Positions 1 to 12,048 of a DNA stretch of 64,000 nt are shown piece after piece. Numbering within the stretch: position 1 is the first letter of the stretch; every line of letters begins with the position of its first letter. The notes under the pieces are model-generated. The model had not been told where the DNA came from, ran no database searches, and saw only the letters and a list, made by a program, of their open reading frames with translations. The position numbers and the translations under genes are program-made. Source of the DNA: Viscum album (Eukaryota > Streptophyta > Magnoliopsida > Santalales > Viscaceae); contig OY728123.1 of assembly GCA_963277665.1 (NCBI GenBank), positions 631,840,915 through 631,904,914 of the forward strand. The letters run 5' to 3'.

Positions 1-1156
1 TTAGGTATTTAATTGTGATAATAAAATGCTGTTTGGGATCATTACTTGGATCCAGGACCATCCCGAGGGGTGTGTTCCTATGTTTAGCCTTTTGTCCAGG
101 AGACCCAAGGGTATGCCTTAAATGTAGTAATTGTAGAATTGCCTTGAGAGGAATTGTTTTTTACTACTTGTTTACCAGTTGGGAATGGCCCGGTTACCTA
201 TTTATCCTGAAGGCATTTTTGTATTTAGCCTGAGGGAATTGTTGTGATTAGCCTGGGGGCACTGCACTATTTAGCCCGAGGGCTGTAGTATTTTGCTTGA
301 GGGCAACATTTCGTGCCTGAGGGCTTGACTTCTGTGCTTGAGGGCGACACTTCTTATGCCTGAGGGCAATTTCTGTTACGCTTGAGGGCTATACCTGCGG
401 GTTGGATTCTTCTTACCATAGGGTAAGGTTTTGTTTGTCTGAGGACATGGACTGTTTACCTAGAAATGCACTGTGGTGGTTTCTAATATTTAAATGTATT
501 AAATGGATAATAAATTGAAAATATAACTGGTAATTAGTTACTTTTGAGTACTGCTTACATTATTGCATTTTACTGCTGCACACTGTTATTGCATGCTTAC
601 ATGCAGTTGGGCACGTGCCTTTGGTGGGTCCCTACTGAGATATATTTCTCACACCCTATTTGGGTCATGCTTTTCGGCCCAAACAGATTATGTTGTTGCA
701 GGTGTAGATAGGGGAAAGACTCCCTATACAGGTACTTGATTTTTGCTGAGGAGTAGAAGGGCATGGGATCGAGCCTAGGCTCGCGATGCCGCTGCTAGCT
801 ATTTTTTTTGTTTTGTTGTACTCTATTTTTCTGTTGTACTATATTGATGTATAACATGTTCTGGCTGTTTTCTTAGAACTTGAAACACGTAGCATCATCA
901 TTTATATACTGTTTCTTATATCCACTATTGTAGTTATTTCAGTTGTGTATGTTTACTGCTTCTGCTGTTGTTGTATGTTTATTTTGGTATTCCACTACGC
1001 TACACTTTTACAAATGAGGGCATAGTTTCCCCACTATCAGACCTGGGCCCTCGCTGCTAGTCGGCAGCCTCTGGCGTTTGGGGAAATGCGCCTGAGGTCA
1101 CATGGAGAACTGGGCTCGGGGCACCCGTCGCGTGGCACCCGGGTCTGGGGGTTACA
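1..1156 (+). mobile_element. Element A: 3' part of a Ty3/gypsy-type LTR
   Basis: Right-hand part of a long terminal repeat; its beginning lies outside the window. The right edge ends in GGGTCTGGGGGTTACA at 1141-1156, the usual plant gypsy LTR end (…TTACA), and very similar wording closes element C's LTR at 19440. No primer binding site follows, so this is a 3' LTR or a solo LTR. To the right the sequence changes abruptly to the element B repeat, which is cut here relative to its second copy (1157 matches about 8715). The last 130 bases (1020-1150) are GC-rich and keep many CpGs, unlike most of the window, which suggests a comparatively recent insertion. The family is inferred from the termini only; no coding part is visible. 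Confidence 0.65.
205..410 (+). repeat. Minisatellite of about 21-22 bp inside the LTR of element A
   Basis: The core GCCTGAGGGC and close variants (GCCTGGGGGC, GCCCGAGGGC, GCTTGAGGGC) recur at about 228, 251, 273, 294, 314, 335, 358 and 379, with a degenerate copy near 205. Spacing is 20-23 bp. The core is conserved and the roughly 11 bases between cores vary. It sits within the LTR and has no coding potential. Confidence 0.8.
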
Positions 1157-3149
1157 TTTTTAAACCTTTCTCTTTACTTATTCATAAATGATAATAATCA
1201 CATCAAAATTTCATTAGAAACCACAAATTATATGTAATATAACTTTTTTTTCATTTTAAACATTCCTTTAAAACTATTCTTTAAAATTATTTAGAGAAAC
1301 TAACACATGTTACTTGAATAAAATGATTAAATGATGGAACCAAATAATAAATGAAATAATAAAATGAAATAAAATAAATAATCCAATGCATGACACCCAA
1401 GTCAATCAATAATAAGATCAGATAAGCTATCAAAAAATCCCCTCCATAAGATATTTAATAAAAGTATAGGTTTTATGATATCTAACTAATAGTTACTAAG
1501 GCTAGGTCGCCTCTAAAAAGGTCACTTTGTCAGTTTGTTCCCTCAATTATAGAAAATTACCTTTTAAAATATCCTTGACCAAAAGAAAGGGTGCCATATA
1601 GATACTTCACTAGAGGAACTAATTGTAATGGAACACATCCCATTTAAGTTCATTTATCCCACAACATGGTTTCTCATGACCAAAAAAATGTGTTTGTGAA
1701 AAAAAACAATCAGTAATCGATACAAAAATAAAAACTCATAAAACATTACTCACTCTCACATCTATATAACTCTAAATAAGCATCCCATAAGATCAAATAC
1801 ATAGTCTCCATATACATAAGACACCACTCATTTAAAGGGGAATAAAATAAGGGTATTAATGACTATCCTAAATGACCAATCAATTTTTTAAAATAAATAA
1901 AAGTGATGAATGGGAATTTTAAAAATTACCTTGGGATGTAAATTAATTCCTTTATAAATAAAAAATTCATTTTTAAAACATTTCTTCAAAAAACGCATTT
2001 ATAACTACTCATTTGTTATAAAATCTTGTGAAAAGATTGTTCCGTTTATCCCATGACCCAAATGGGATCAAAACATTTTTAAACCCTATGTTTTATTTAA
2101 TATATACTTTTAAATAATTGAGAAATAATTTGATTTTCATGTAACATAACAAATTACGCATTAAAAACTTTAAATAATTCATTTTAAAACCTAAAAAATC
2201 TTTATTTACATCAATGTATGTTTAAAGTAGTTACATGAGAAAAATAATAATAAATAAAGCGAGTGTATTAGAAAAAATAGATTTGAACCTATCTATAAAA
2301 TAAAAAGCCTTTTTAATTTGATATAAACCCTCTAGAAATCTAAATTTCCTTATTTTAATCATAAAAACACATTTAATACAAAAATAATCAAGAAAACATA
2401 TATTAAGGAAATAAAATATAAATAGTTCAAACATTTAATGTTAGGACATGGGAAAAAACTACCTCAAATCAAATGTGAATTGTTCAAAGCATTGAATATG
2501 GGTTGAATAGAGTTTATAGAAGAAATTTCATTTCATAGAATCAATATAACTAAAAAAATCAGGACAAATATACACCTTAGGGATTCTCTTAGAGAGGCAT
2601 AGTGATGGGGAGATAAGAAAAAAAGAAGATAGTAAGAAAAAAGAGAAGAGGAGACACAACCTTATAGTTCTAGACATGAATTAGGAATAAATAACCATGA
2701 ATCACCATGGAATAGTTTTTGAATGAGGGGTGCTCATGCAAGTATCGAGGAGATAATGGGGTGTCACATGATCAATATGGGAGAAACAAATTTATTTTTT
2801 GATCTTAATTCATGTTGGTGAAAACTCATAAATTCTGATATTTTAAAAACTATGTGACCCACAAGGTTTAGAAAAATATTTGATAAACTATGATGAGTCT
2901 AATAGAACTTCAAAAATGTTACATAAAATTGCCTCTGGGGACCCAAAAAGTTTTACTTACTCTGTGCTTACCATTTTGAATAGACCTATCGAGAGGAAGA
3001 TCAAAATGCATTATTTACACCCGATTAATCTAAACCATCAACTAACAATCGACGAACTAGAAAATTTCCAAAATTTAAAAAATTTTGAGTAACAATATTT
3101 AAGACTTGTAATGAATTAAAATAATATAAATTGGAAGGCCATAGTCACA
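1157..3149 (-). mobile_element. Element B: 3' LTR (minus strand), truncated on the left by element A
   Basis: This stretch is a diverged copy of 8715-10717. Matching landmarks are the AAACCTTTCT...TTCATAAATGA start (1161 versus 8720), the GAGGAGACA/GAGGAGATC segment (about 2650 versus 10220), and the shared right edge CCATAGTCACA (ends 3149) versus CCATGGTCACA (ends 10717). Read on the minus strand both begin TGTGAC, a normal LTR start. The part beyond 1157 is missing because element A abuts it. No real gene is seen inside; short open frames at 2231-2434 and 2880-3092 are chance frames. Confidence 0.6.
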
Positions 3150-4289
3150 TGTGTGTGACAACTATACCCAAAATTACACATTCTTAACAAAGAAATACTT
3201 TCACCCCTATACAATGCATCAAAACAAGGAATTCCATTCCACTTCAAATCATCATGTTGGTGGGATGATTGGAAAAATATAAGTAGAGATCAGAAAAAGA
3301 GAACCATTCGACATAATCCATCTGCTATTCCAAAATATTAAGTCTTTAAAAAAATTGAACCAAACATCTTAGATTTTTTTATTTCTCCTATCATAACAAG
3401 ACCTAAACAAATAACAAAAACCCTTAAAATAATTCATAGTGAAAACAGATACTTAATATAGTTATCCTCACCATTTTATAATTCATCTAAATAGTGAGAC
3501 AATGAAGAACCACCAAAAAGTCACATACTCCACAAAACAACCATGTGTAATCATCCACTAGAAAAAAACTCCAAGAGAGGAACAGAATATAATAATATCT
3601 ATGAACGCATAAAAATTCACCAAAACTACCAAGACCATATAAAAACCCAACGAATTACATGGGATTTAACAAAGGGTAACTACAAAAAATAATAATATTT
3701 GGGTCTAAAAAACAATATATCATGTTGATCCTAAAAAACCCATAAAAACACCATCCAGAATATAAAATGTAGTGGTTCTATCCAAAAACAATCCATTGAA
3801 TCAGATGACAAAGTTTCATCCCATGTACCTCCATCAATTGCCAAATATCATCACTAATCCAACACATATAAAATAATTCTCCCTAACACAACATAATGAA
3901 ACCTGTATGTAAATAAATTATCCATAAGAATCAATAAAAGATATCCCAAATGAAAAATCTAAAAAATTACCACAAAACCTTCAATCAAATTCAAATCCTT
4001 ATAAGAAAACCACAACGACTGGAACACACTTGAGACTTCTTCTGAAATCTCTAATAAAAAAAATACTAAGAAGGAAACCCAAATTTCATTCAATGATAAT
4101 AGGGGTTTATCAATTGGATCATTATAAAAATGTTGATATACATTATTTCCTTGTCCATTATTGAAATCACACTCTATCCAACACTCTAGATTGTCCGAAG
4201 GAGTAATATGGAGTGGCTGAGAGTGGTCAATGAATTTTGATGACTTGACTCATGAATCTTTATAGATGTGGTTGTAGGGAATGTTCATA

Positions 4290-5581
4290 TTAGACCTGTT
4301 GATCCTATTGTCCCTCTGAAACTTGTTGATTCCTTTCATTCAAATAAGTTTCTCCATGGAGGTCATGTGGCCAGGGGTTTTTCAAATTTGTAGGATCAAT
4401 TTCTCTCTTCTGATCTCAAATTTTTTACTGTAGTTAAATTCTTTTACCGTCCTGAATTGCTGATCTTCCTACAGAAAGAATTTGAATCCATTGGATTTTA
4501 TAATTTTTAAATTGGCCTCCTCAATTCACTAAATATTTTTATTCTCTTATACTCTAAAAATGAATAAAATCTTATTTGGTCTAGGGGATCTTGGTGTTTT
4601 GGGGGATACATGATGAAAGTCCTAAAATGGTCTCCTATGTTCAATTTTAACACTAAATCCATGATTTCCCCTATTTTTTTAGGCTTCCCAGGTCTACCAT
4701 TTCATTTCCTAAAACAAATTTCTCTGTTCCCTATTGCTAAACTTATTAGGAATCACATTAAGTTGGATTATACTACTCAAAACCACATAAGTACATCGGT
4801 TGTGTGGGTGTGTGTGTTGAGGGTGACCTTACGAAATGCCTACCTTCAGTTATTCAGATCTATAATGGTGATGGTATCTTTTTTCAAGAAGTGGTCTATG
4901 AAAACTTACATAACTACTGCTCTAATTGCCTACGTCTTGGACACTCCCGTGGAGATTATAGATTTGGGTAAGGCCTTATGAGAAATAGTATATTTTAAAA
5001 TCTCTATCGAGTAATAGGAAATCAGTTTGGATTGAGAAAGATAGAAGGCCAAATGATGAACAAGATGAGCCCTCTAATGCTATGGTCCCAATAATGTCAT
5101 CATCTTGCCGAATTCCTACCCAGCACAGCCTCAGTGCATTCAAGATAATGTTTTATCTAGGTTTTCAGATGCATTAAATAGTGTTGAACTAATTATATAC
5201 AACCTAAGAGTTATTCCAACCAATCATGAGATAGAACAAGAGACTCACTCTATTTATGTTGATTCTAACCATGATGATAATGAGCTATCACATAAAATTG
5301 AGGATGAATATATGCACTCGAGCGCCAAAAATGGTACAAAACCTTTTATTAATCCTGATGGTTTTATCACTCAGCATCCTAAGAATACCTCAAAATACAC
5401 TGATTACTCTATGTTTAAGAGAACTAATTTCACTAGATCCTCAGAGCTTCAAATGGAGGAAATTAACATCCCTCTACAACTGGTGTTTAGGAAAAATCCA
5501 TCTGTATCAGCATCCTCTAAAGTGGAGTGCTCCACCACATCGGATGAAGAGCACTCCTACCCCTGGATTGAGGAACAATAG
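4290..5581 (+). pseudogene. LINE-type ORF1 remnant (DUF4283 plus CCHC knuckle)
   Basis: A broken ORF1-like nucleic-acid-binding protein of the kind carried by plant LINEs. Across frame changes the order fits the DUF4283 family: an N-terminal section with FLHGGHVARGF (about 4350), then RPELLIFLQKEF (about 4455), GSWCFGGYMMKVLKWSP (about 4590-4635), and a strong FPGLPFHFLKQISLFPIAKL block (4685-4745) with IKLDYTT shortly after. After a frameshift near 4815 comes FFQEVVYENLHNYCSNCLRL followed by GHSRGD (4880-4960), a zf-CCHC_4-type knuckle whose last cysteine is lost. A low-complexity acidic tail runs 5105-5581. Stops occur near 4393, 4510 and 4563, so it cannot be translated whole. No reverse transcriptase follows recognisably. 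Family assignment is firm; membership in a specific LINE clade is not. Confidence 0.7.
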
Positions 5582-5663
5582 GATATAATTTCGGTTAAAA
5601 TTTCACTCAAGTGATTAAGTAAGGATACAAGGAGAACTTCTACCCTTGGATTGAGGAACAATA
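5554..5663 (+). repeat. Short direct duplication after the ORF1 tail
   Basis: CTACCCCTGGATTGAGGAAC at 5557-5576 recurs as CTACCCTTGGATTGAGGAAC at 5640-5659, 83 bp apart, with matching bases (AATA) after each copy. The first copy encodes the end of the ORF1 tail; the second lies just past its stop. It is probably a local tandem duplication within the element. Confidence 0.75.
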
Positions 5664-6673
5664 AAAGTTTTCTTTTGGATGATATCATTACAAGGAAATA
5701 TTTGTTGATGATTATCATAGTATCAGAGAGAATATGTTTGATAGAGTAAAAGTTGATCTTAAATGAAACCTTGATTTTGATTATCTTTAACTTTGGTGGG
5801 TATATATCTTTATTAAGAATGTTATTTTTGTCTTATTTGTTTTTCATTTTTATGTTTTCCCCTTATGTTAAGTTCAAAATAATGGGATTTTAATGAGGTA
5901 TTATTTTTAATTATTTGATACTTATTTTTTATGTTGATGTGTCACCTTAGTAGGGGCTGATTCATTATTGAAAAATGATGATAATTTATGGGAAATTATT
6001 TCTTTTTCAATCCTTTCTTAGTCTTTGGGGAAATTCCCTTTGTCAGGAATGATTTTATAATGATATATGAGGGTGTTTCACGGGAATCATGTTTTTTGAA
6101 AATATTCTTCTAGGATATAAGGAGGTAATATTTCCTTTTGTTTTAATCAGTTTGAAATTTGAAGAAGAATGTGGGTCAGGGTTTTCCCTCATGGTATGCT
6201 TATCACTTTATCACAGCCATTGTAGAGTTATTGAGCTCAATGTTCTTTGATGAGTGCTGCATTAATTTAATTTTAGATATGCTTCATACTTCATGGTGTA
6301 AGTAATTCCAGGGTTCTACAGATCTAGGTAGGTGTGGTACCCTGTTTATGGTGTTCACCATGGTTTCATTGGTGCTTTGTAAGTCTTTGGTCATCACCTT
6401 CTCTTGGAACTTGAGTTTTGATATGATGTTCAGAGGGTTTCTTCTATGTCATCTTCAAACTATAATGCTTGTTTGTTGACCTATTGTTTGCAAAAATTTC
6501 TAAGGCATTTGGGGATTTCCTATGGCCTTGTAGGGATAGTTTAGATGTATTACTTATCACTTTTGTTCCTTTTTAATTTTACCTCTTGCTGGTACAATTA
6601 ATTTTCACCTCATGTAATCACCTGACATTTACATTTTGCTTAAATTTTTTTGGGGATCATGGGTTCCACTCAT

Positions 6674-6684
6674 GCTCTGATCCA
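6674..6684 (-). other. Probable primer binding site of element B
   Basis: GCTCTGATCCA on the plus strand reads TGGATCAGAGC on the minus strand, one base short of the initiator-Met tRNA primer site TGGTATCAGAGC used by most plant gypsy elements. It lies three bases from TGAGTAG, taken as the inner edge of the minus-strand 5' LTR (LTR ending …CTACTCA). The position fits a minus-strand element with its 5' LTR to the right. Confidence 0.5.
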
Positions 6685-6687
6685 TTC

Positions 6688-9600
6688 TGAGTAGTCCAAG
6701 GGATTAAATTCACTATGAGGTAGTCAACCAACCACAAGAAAAGTGGAATTCAGTTTTGAGTTAGTCAAAAGAGAACTTGAAGAGTCGATCGATAGTATGA
6801 ATATATGATCAATAGAAATAAGTTTTGATTGACCTCATCAGGTGTCAATTCATAGCAATAAGGGTTAAACCACTACAATAATATTTGGTCCACCACAAGA
6901 AGGGTTAACTAACCATAATAAGATTCTCTTGAATTCAATAATGTTTTACCAAGTACAAGAAAATTAGTGATAGACAAAGTCTATCTGTAATATATCAGAA
7001 TAAGTCATACAATCATCCATGATATGAATCAACCATGGGGTATATGATTAACAGATATACATCCTTCAATAATTGTGGAAAAAATGATCAACCACAATAT
7101 CCAAAATCTAAACATCACTTCGATTTAACTATAAAAAATACTCACACACCATGGAACATATTTACCATTTTAAAAAGCACAAAATTTAATAAAAAAATTG
7201 AAACACATCACAAAATTTTAAAACAGAATAAAAATAATTACATAATGTTTTCACTATTGGAAATCATTTTTAAATTAAGTGTATTCATTTTAATACATTT
7301 CCCTGAAAACCCACTTTGTACCAATTTTTTTTCAAAATATATAATGAAATCATTCACTTTATAAAATATATTTTATTAAATAAGTGTCCCCTTTTTCAAA
7401 ATCCACTAATTTTGTTTTAAATCAAACATTTCATATAAAATAAGAAACCCCCTTTTCACCCAAAATAAACATTTAAAATTTTCAAATAATACCATGACAT
7501 AACACAAAACACTATAACACAATAATTAAAATTATAATAAACATCAGTATAACCATCATTAATTCCCCTCTAATATGTGTTGACATATTTTGGGAGTGAT
7601 TTTGGAGTTAAAAGGGGCCATAAACTAATCTAAAATGAATTATAAAACTACATTGGGGTTTAATAGTATCTTTGGAACCAAATACATGGAATCTACATGG
7701 TTAAACTTGCCATGGGGGATAGTCATTTTGTTTCATATGATCTTACACCTTCAACCCAAGACGAAGAAAATCCCCAATTCATTAGAAACTCAGAAAAAAA
7801 TCAACCCTTATTTATACATCAAAAAAATTAAACCCAATCACCCATCCTAACCCTATAAATTTTAAAATCCAAATCAAATAGATCTCAAAACACTCCTCCT
7901 TTCATGTATCATTGATGTTATAACAACCTATATACATACTACCATTACCTCATAAATAAAAAAGGGATCTTTTAAACCTAGGGCCACTTGAAACATTAGG
8001 ATCTGATACAATTTTTCATGTACCATTCTGGATTCCACCTAAAATGATACCAAAAACTATCATCCAACGGATCAAATGTCATTCAAGATCCCCACAGGTT
8101 CTCCCATGTTTCTGGGAATTAGATAAATACCATTTGGGAATGGATTTCCCAAAGAAAAAAATTAAATAAGCAGTGAAACTTCTCAGTAAATTTTTGAATG
8201 ACTTGTTTGTAAGTCATGTGACCCTTCCAAATCAAATTAGTATAAATAAGTAAAAAGGTATATAAAATTTGATAAAGTTTTGATTAATGTAAAACAATTC
8301 CCTTAACTCACCACTAGCTCCCTCACATAGAAAAATTTCGACTTCAACATCCATAACACCATATATATAATGCACCATTGAATTAAATAATGGATAAAGA
8401 AACAATGATGGTCACTATTCTAAATGAATTAAGTAAATGAAATAAAATTGAATAAGTACTAACCTCTCAAAGACCTCAAGGGACCAACAAAGATCAAAAC
8501 AATCAGTTCTCTTAGAGTGAACAACAGTTAAACCAAAAACCTAAAATTGAAACATGATAATAAGAATTATCGCAAACATTTTTTAGTAGATCACTACCCA
8601 CCATTCCCTGTGAAAAACATTTAATTGGATATAAATTTTATAAAAATATTAATTACATTAATAAAATATATATTTTTGTTTATAATTACCTTAAAAAATA
8701 GTAAATCAATATGGTTTTATAAACCTTTCTAATTATTTTTTCATAAATGAAAACTATCGATGAAAAACATTTATTTTGAATTTACAAAACTCATATAAAA
8801 TAATATCTTTTCCTTTTCGAATGTTCCTTCAAAAATTTGTTCAAAAATTCTTTAGATAAACCAAAATATCCTATATAAATTGAAAAATAAAATGATGGTA
8901 CTTTATTATAAACGAAAAAATTCGGCATTCAAGTCATTCAATCAGGGGATGACACAAGAAGTTAAATAAATCACATATATCCAACCATAAATCAATTAAT
9001 ATTTGTTATGGGGACCATACTATGATTAATAAGGCTAATACACCTATAAAAATACCAATAACTATTTTCCTTCCATCAATTACTAGATATTTTCTAGTGA
9101 CACATCAATGGGTAGTGGAAGGGGTTCCATATACATACTTCATTATAAAAGAAATTGGTAAGAGATCCTATCATTTTTACATTAACTTATCATAGTTCAT
9201 GAGTTCCCAATACCAAAACAAATTTTATGATGAGTAACAATCCATAAATGTCAATATAAGAATTTTATAACATAATAAATAACTCAAAGACACCTTTATC
9301 TCCCTCTCAATAAATATCCCCAAATATTTATTTCCCAATATACACATACATCAAACCCCACCCATTTATATGAGAATATGAAAAAGGTATCAAAGAGAGT
9401 TTCAAATGCCAAATATTTTTTAAAATTAATTAAAAGTTCCAAATGGGGAATCTTTTAAAATAGAATTGTGGTTCCAAGTCCTACCTTTATAAATTATAAA
9501 ATCATTTATAATTAATTTTTTAAAAATATTATATTGTTAAAAGACACCTAAAAATACAATTAAAAATAAATTTTAGTTTTTATAAAATCCCATAATATCT

Positions 9601-10717
9601 TGAAACATCATTGTTTAAATTACCACATTACTAAAACAAGGTCAATAACTCCTTTTTTAACCAAATATTTTAGTTAAAATAGACATTTAAATAATTTAAA
9701 AATACTTTTCATTTCATGTATAACTTTAAATTACAAGTAAAAACCATTAAATAATTCATTTGGGAGATCATAATATCTTTATTATATTTAATTTATTTTT
9801 TAAATAGTCACTTGGGAAGCTTAATAAAAATATGAGAGCACAATTAAACAAAACTATATTTTAACTAGTGTTCAAAATAAGAAAAACGTTCAATTTTAAT
9901 GGGAACCGAGATGAAAAAAATCTTCATAGAAATCTTGCAAAAATATTTAATATAATCACTATAAAATAAAAACATAAATTTTAAACCCAAGCTATAAATA
10001 GTTCAAAAATTAAAAGTTGGGAAATGGGGAAAACCAACCTCAAATCAACGTTTTTTGTTTATAAATTCAAATATAGTGTGAATGGATTTCATAGAAGACA
10101 TAGAAAACCCTAGAATAAATATAAAGAAACTCATCAAGTTAAACCAACACCCTAGGGTTCTACCAAGAGAAGCACAATGATGGAGAGAGAATAAAACAAG
10201 AGGATATGAATAAAGAAGATGAGAGGAGATCTTATCTTGTAGTTTTAGACTTAGATCATAATGGTATAACCAAAAAATGTAATTGAAGATGATGGATCGG
10301 ATGATAGAAGGTTTCTGAGTATTATGGAGAACCAGTAAGTGTCATATGGGTCATAGGGGAGAATGTTTTTTAAAATTTGGGGAGATGAAAAGTTAGATAT
10401 TCCAAAAATATAAAATTTGGTTGACTTGAAATGTTTGAATACATTGTTTATCAAACCATTATCTACACCTGAGGAGTCTACAAGAACCTAAAAACATGTC
10501 AGGGGGTCTCATCTAGGATAACACATGTTTTGAAAAAAATATCTATTGATAGTTCCAAATGGCACTATTAAGTCACATAGCTAAATTTACGATTTCCACA
10601 TGGTGAATCATAACTTTGAACCACCCAAAATCCTTCCAAAATTAAAAAACCCACACTAAAGCTTTAAAAAACTTACAATTACTTATAAATAATTTAAAAT
10701 AAAATACCATGGTCACA
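6688..10717 (-). mobile_element. Element B: 5' LTR (minus strand), about 4.0 kb
   Basis: Outer edge at 10717 (…CCATGGTCACA, reading TGTGACCATGG on the minus strand) and inner edge next to the primer-site-like sequence at 6674-6684. The portion 8715-10717 is matched by 1157-3149. The remainder, 6688-8714, has no second copy in the window because element A cuts the other LTR. The sequence is AT-rich and CpG-poor, with no supported coding region; open frames at 7035-7364 and 7635-7850 show no recognisable protein. The inner boundary depends on the PBS call and is less certain than the outer. Confidence 0.5.
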
Positions 10718-12048
10718 GATGGTAGTGATAGTGAGGGTCCATTTAGAATTTTTCAGATTGTGGATAAGAAAGAGTGGTGTTGTGGTAGTATCATAGTGGG
10801 TATATGTTTGAAGGGGTGGTGGCCAAGTATTTTTTCCCTAGATAAGGGTGTTGGTAGGGAGGAGTAAAAATTAAAAAATTTGGGTCGGTTCTCTTATATT
10901 ATTTTAATAAATCCATACGGTGAATATTTTAACTCTAGTTATTGATGGTTGATGTGGCTAGTGTTCCTGGTGATCTAGGAATGTGTGAAGATCGATATTT
11001 TGAGACTACACATGGTCATAATAAGAATGGTCTTATCTAATTGTTATTTTTAGTAGTTAATAGTACAAAAGCTATGGAATTATAATATTTTGTTTAGTAG
11101 GGTGATGATACAGGTACTTCTTTAGTGGGTATCATTTTATCAGTCATATTTTAAATTCACTTATTTCGAAAGGGTTATAGAGGCAGTGAGACCAGTCAGT
11201 GGAAGTTTTAGGAGGTGTAATATTATAGTGTGTGATTAGATATAAAATGATCTTGATCAATATTAAAATTTATATTTAGGATTTTTATGTGGTGTAAATG
11301 GGAGTCAGCTCATTTAAAGTGAGCATGACGGTTGATTTGGTACCATATAAGAGTGAGTTATATCAATGTTTTCTCAATTATCTTGCTGATAATATAATAG
11401 AGGAAGTATAATTTTCATGATCTAACCCATGAATTAGACATGAAGTCAGGTTTAAACATAAGATTAGGAATTTGGACGTCCATAGAATACCACCAAAATT
11501 TCAGGCATTATGACCAAATGAGGTTGTGTGAGGATAGGTTGGAAGGTGAAAATAAGAATTTTTTGAGTAAAGTTAGCTAGAGGACATCCTAATAGTTATT
11601 ATTTATGATATTAGATATAGTGAGGTGGAAATAATATCGAAATTTTTATTCAAAATATGGTTGGTGTTTTGGTGGACCACTATAAGATCATTTTCAGTAA
11701 ATTATTCCTTTGGTAGAGAGAAATATATCTTGGAACTGCCCTTGAGGAGAAGTTCCTTATGGTGGGGAGAACCATAATCTATTTGTAAAATCATGTGAAT
11801 ACAAAGAGGTGTGTTAGAAAAAATGAATTTAGTGAGAACCTATTAGTGTTTCAATTGATTTAGAACTAGTCGTTCCCTTATGGGTTAATAGTGTGTTGGT
11901 GTTTAGAGTTATGTGGTAGAATATTATTGGGTATTATGTGATGGAATGTTGAATTTTATTATGTAATTAATGGATATGATAAGTCAAAATATGTTTTTTA
12001 TGGATTTACACATCTTCTCTGTGATGATAAGCATTAGGGTGGAGAGTT
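10718..12048 (+). mobile_element. Element C: last part of the internal region
   Basis: Sequence between the outer edge of element B and the start of C's 3' LTR. It ends in a purine-rich run, AGGGTGGAGAG (12036-12046), immediately before TGTAATG at 12049: the usual polypurine tract position. I see no frame with recognisable gypsy pol homology; the proteins of C must lie to the left of B, outside the window, or have decayed. Confidence 0.45.

Larger units (their letters stand above)
3150..6687 (-). mobile_element. Element B: internal region (minus strand), largely unrecognisable
   Basis: The stretch lies between the two LTR copies of element B. I could not recognise gag or pol on the minus strand. 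3150-4250 is AT-rich with no supported gene. A LINE-type ORF1 remnant on the opposite strand occupies 4290-5581, so either a LINE inserted here or the internal region is composite. 5600-6660 holds no frame I can support, although a stretch near 6395-6420 reads VITFSWNL, reminiscent of the start of a LINE endonuclease (…ISWNxRG…); that is only a hint. Confidence 0.4.

Noticed and set aside
205..410. CRISPR-like regular repeats
   Set aside because: Repeat cores are about 10 bp with 11-bp spacers inside a plant LTR; no repeat/spacer length or cas context fits.
8001..8020. ATCTGATACA as the primer binding site of element B (with LTR from 8019)
   Set aside because: It is a weaker match than 6674-6684 and sits eight bases from the nearest TG; not excluded, but second choice.
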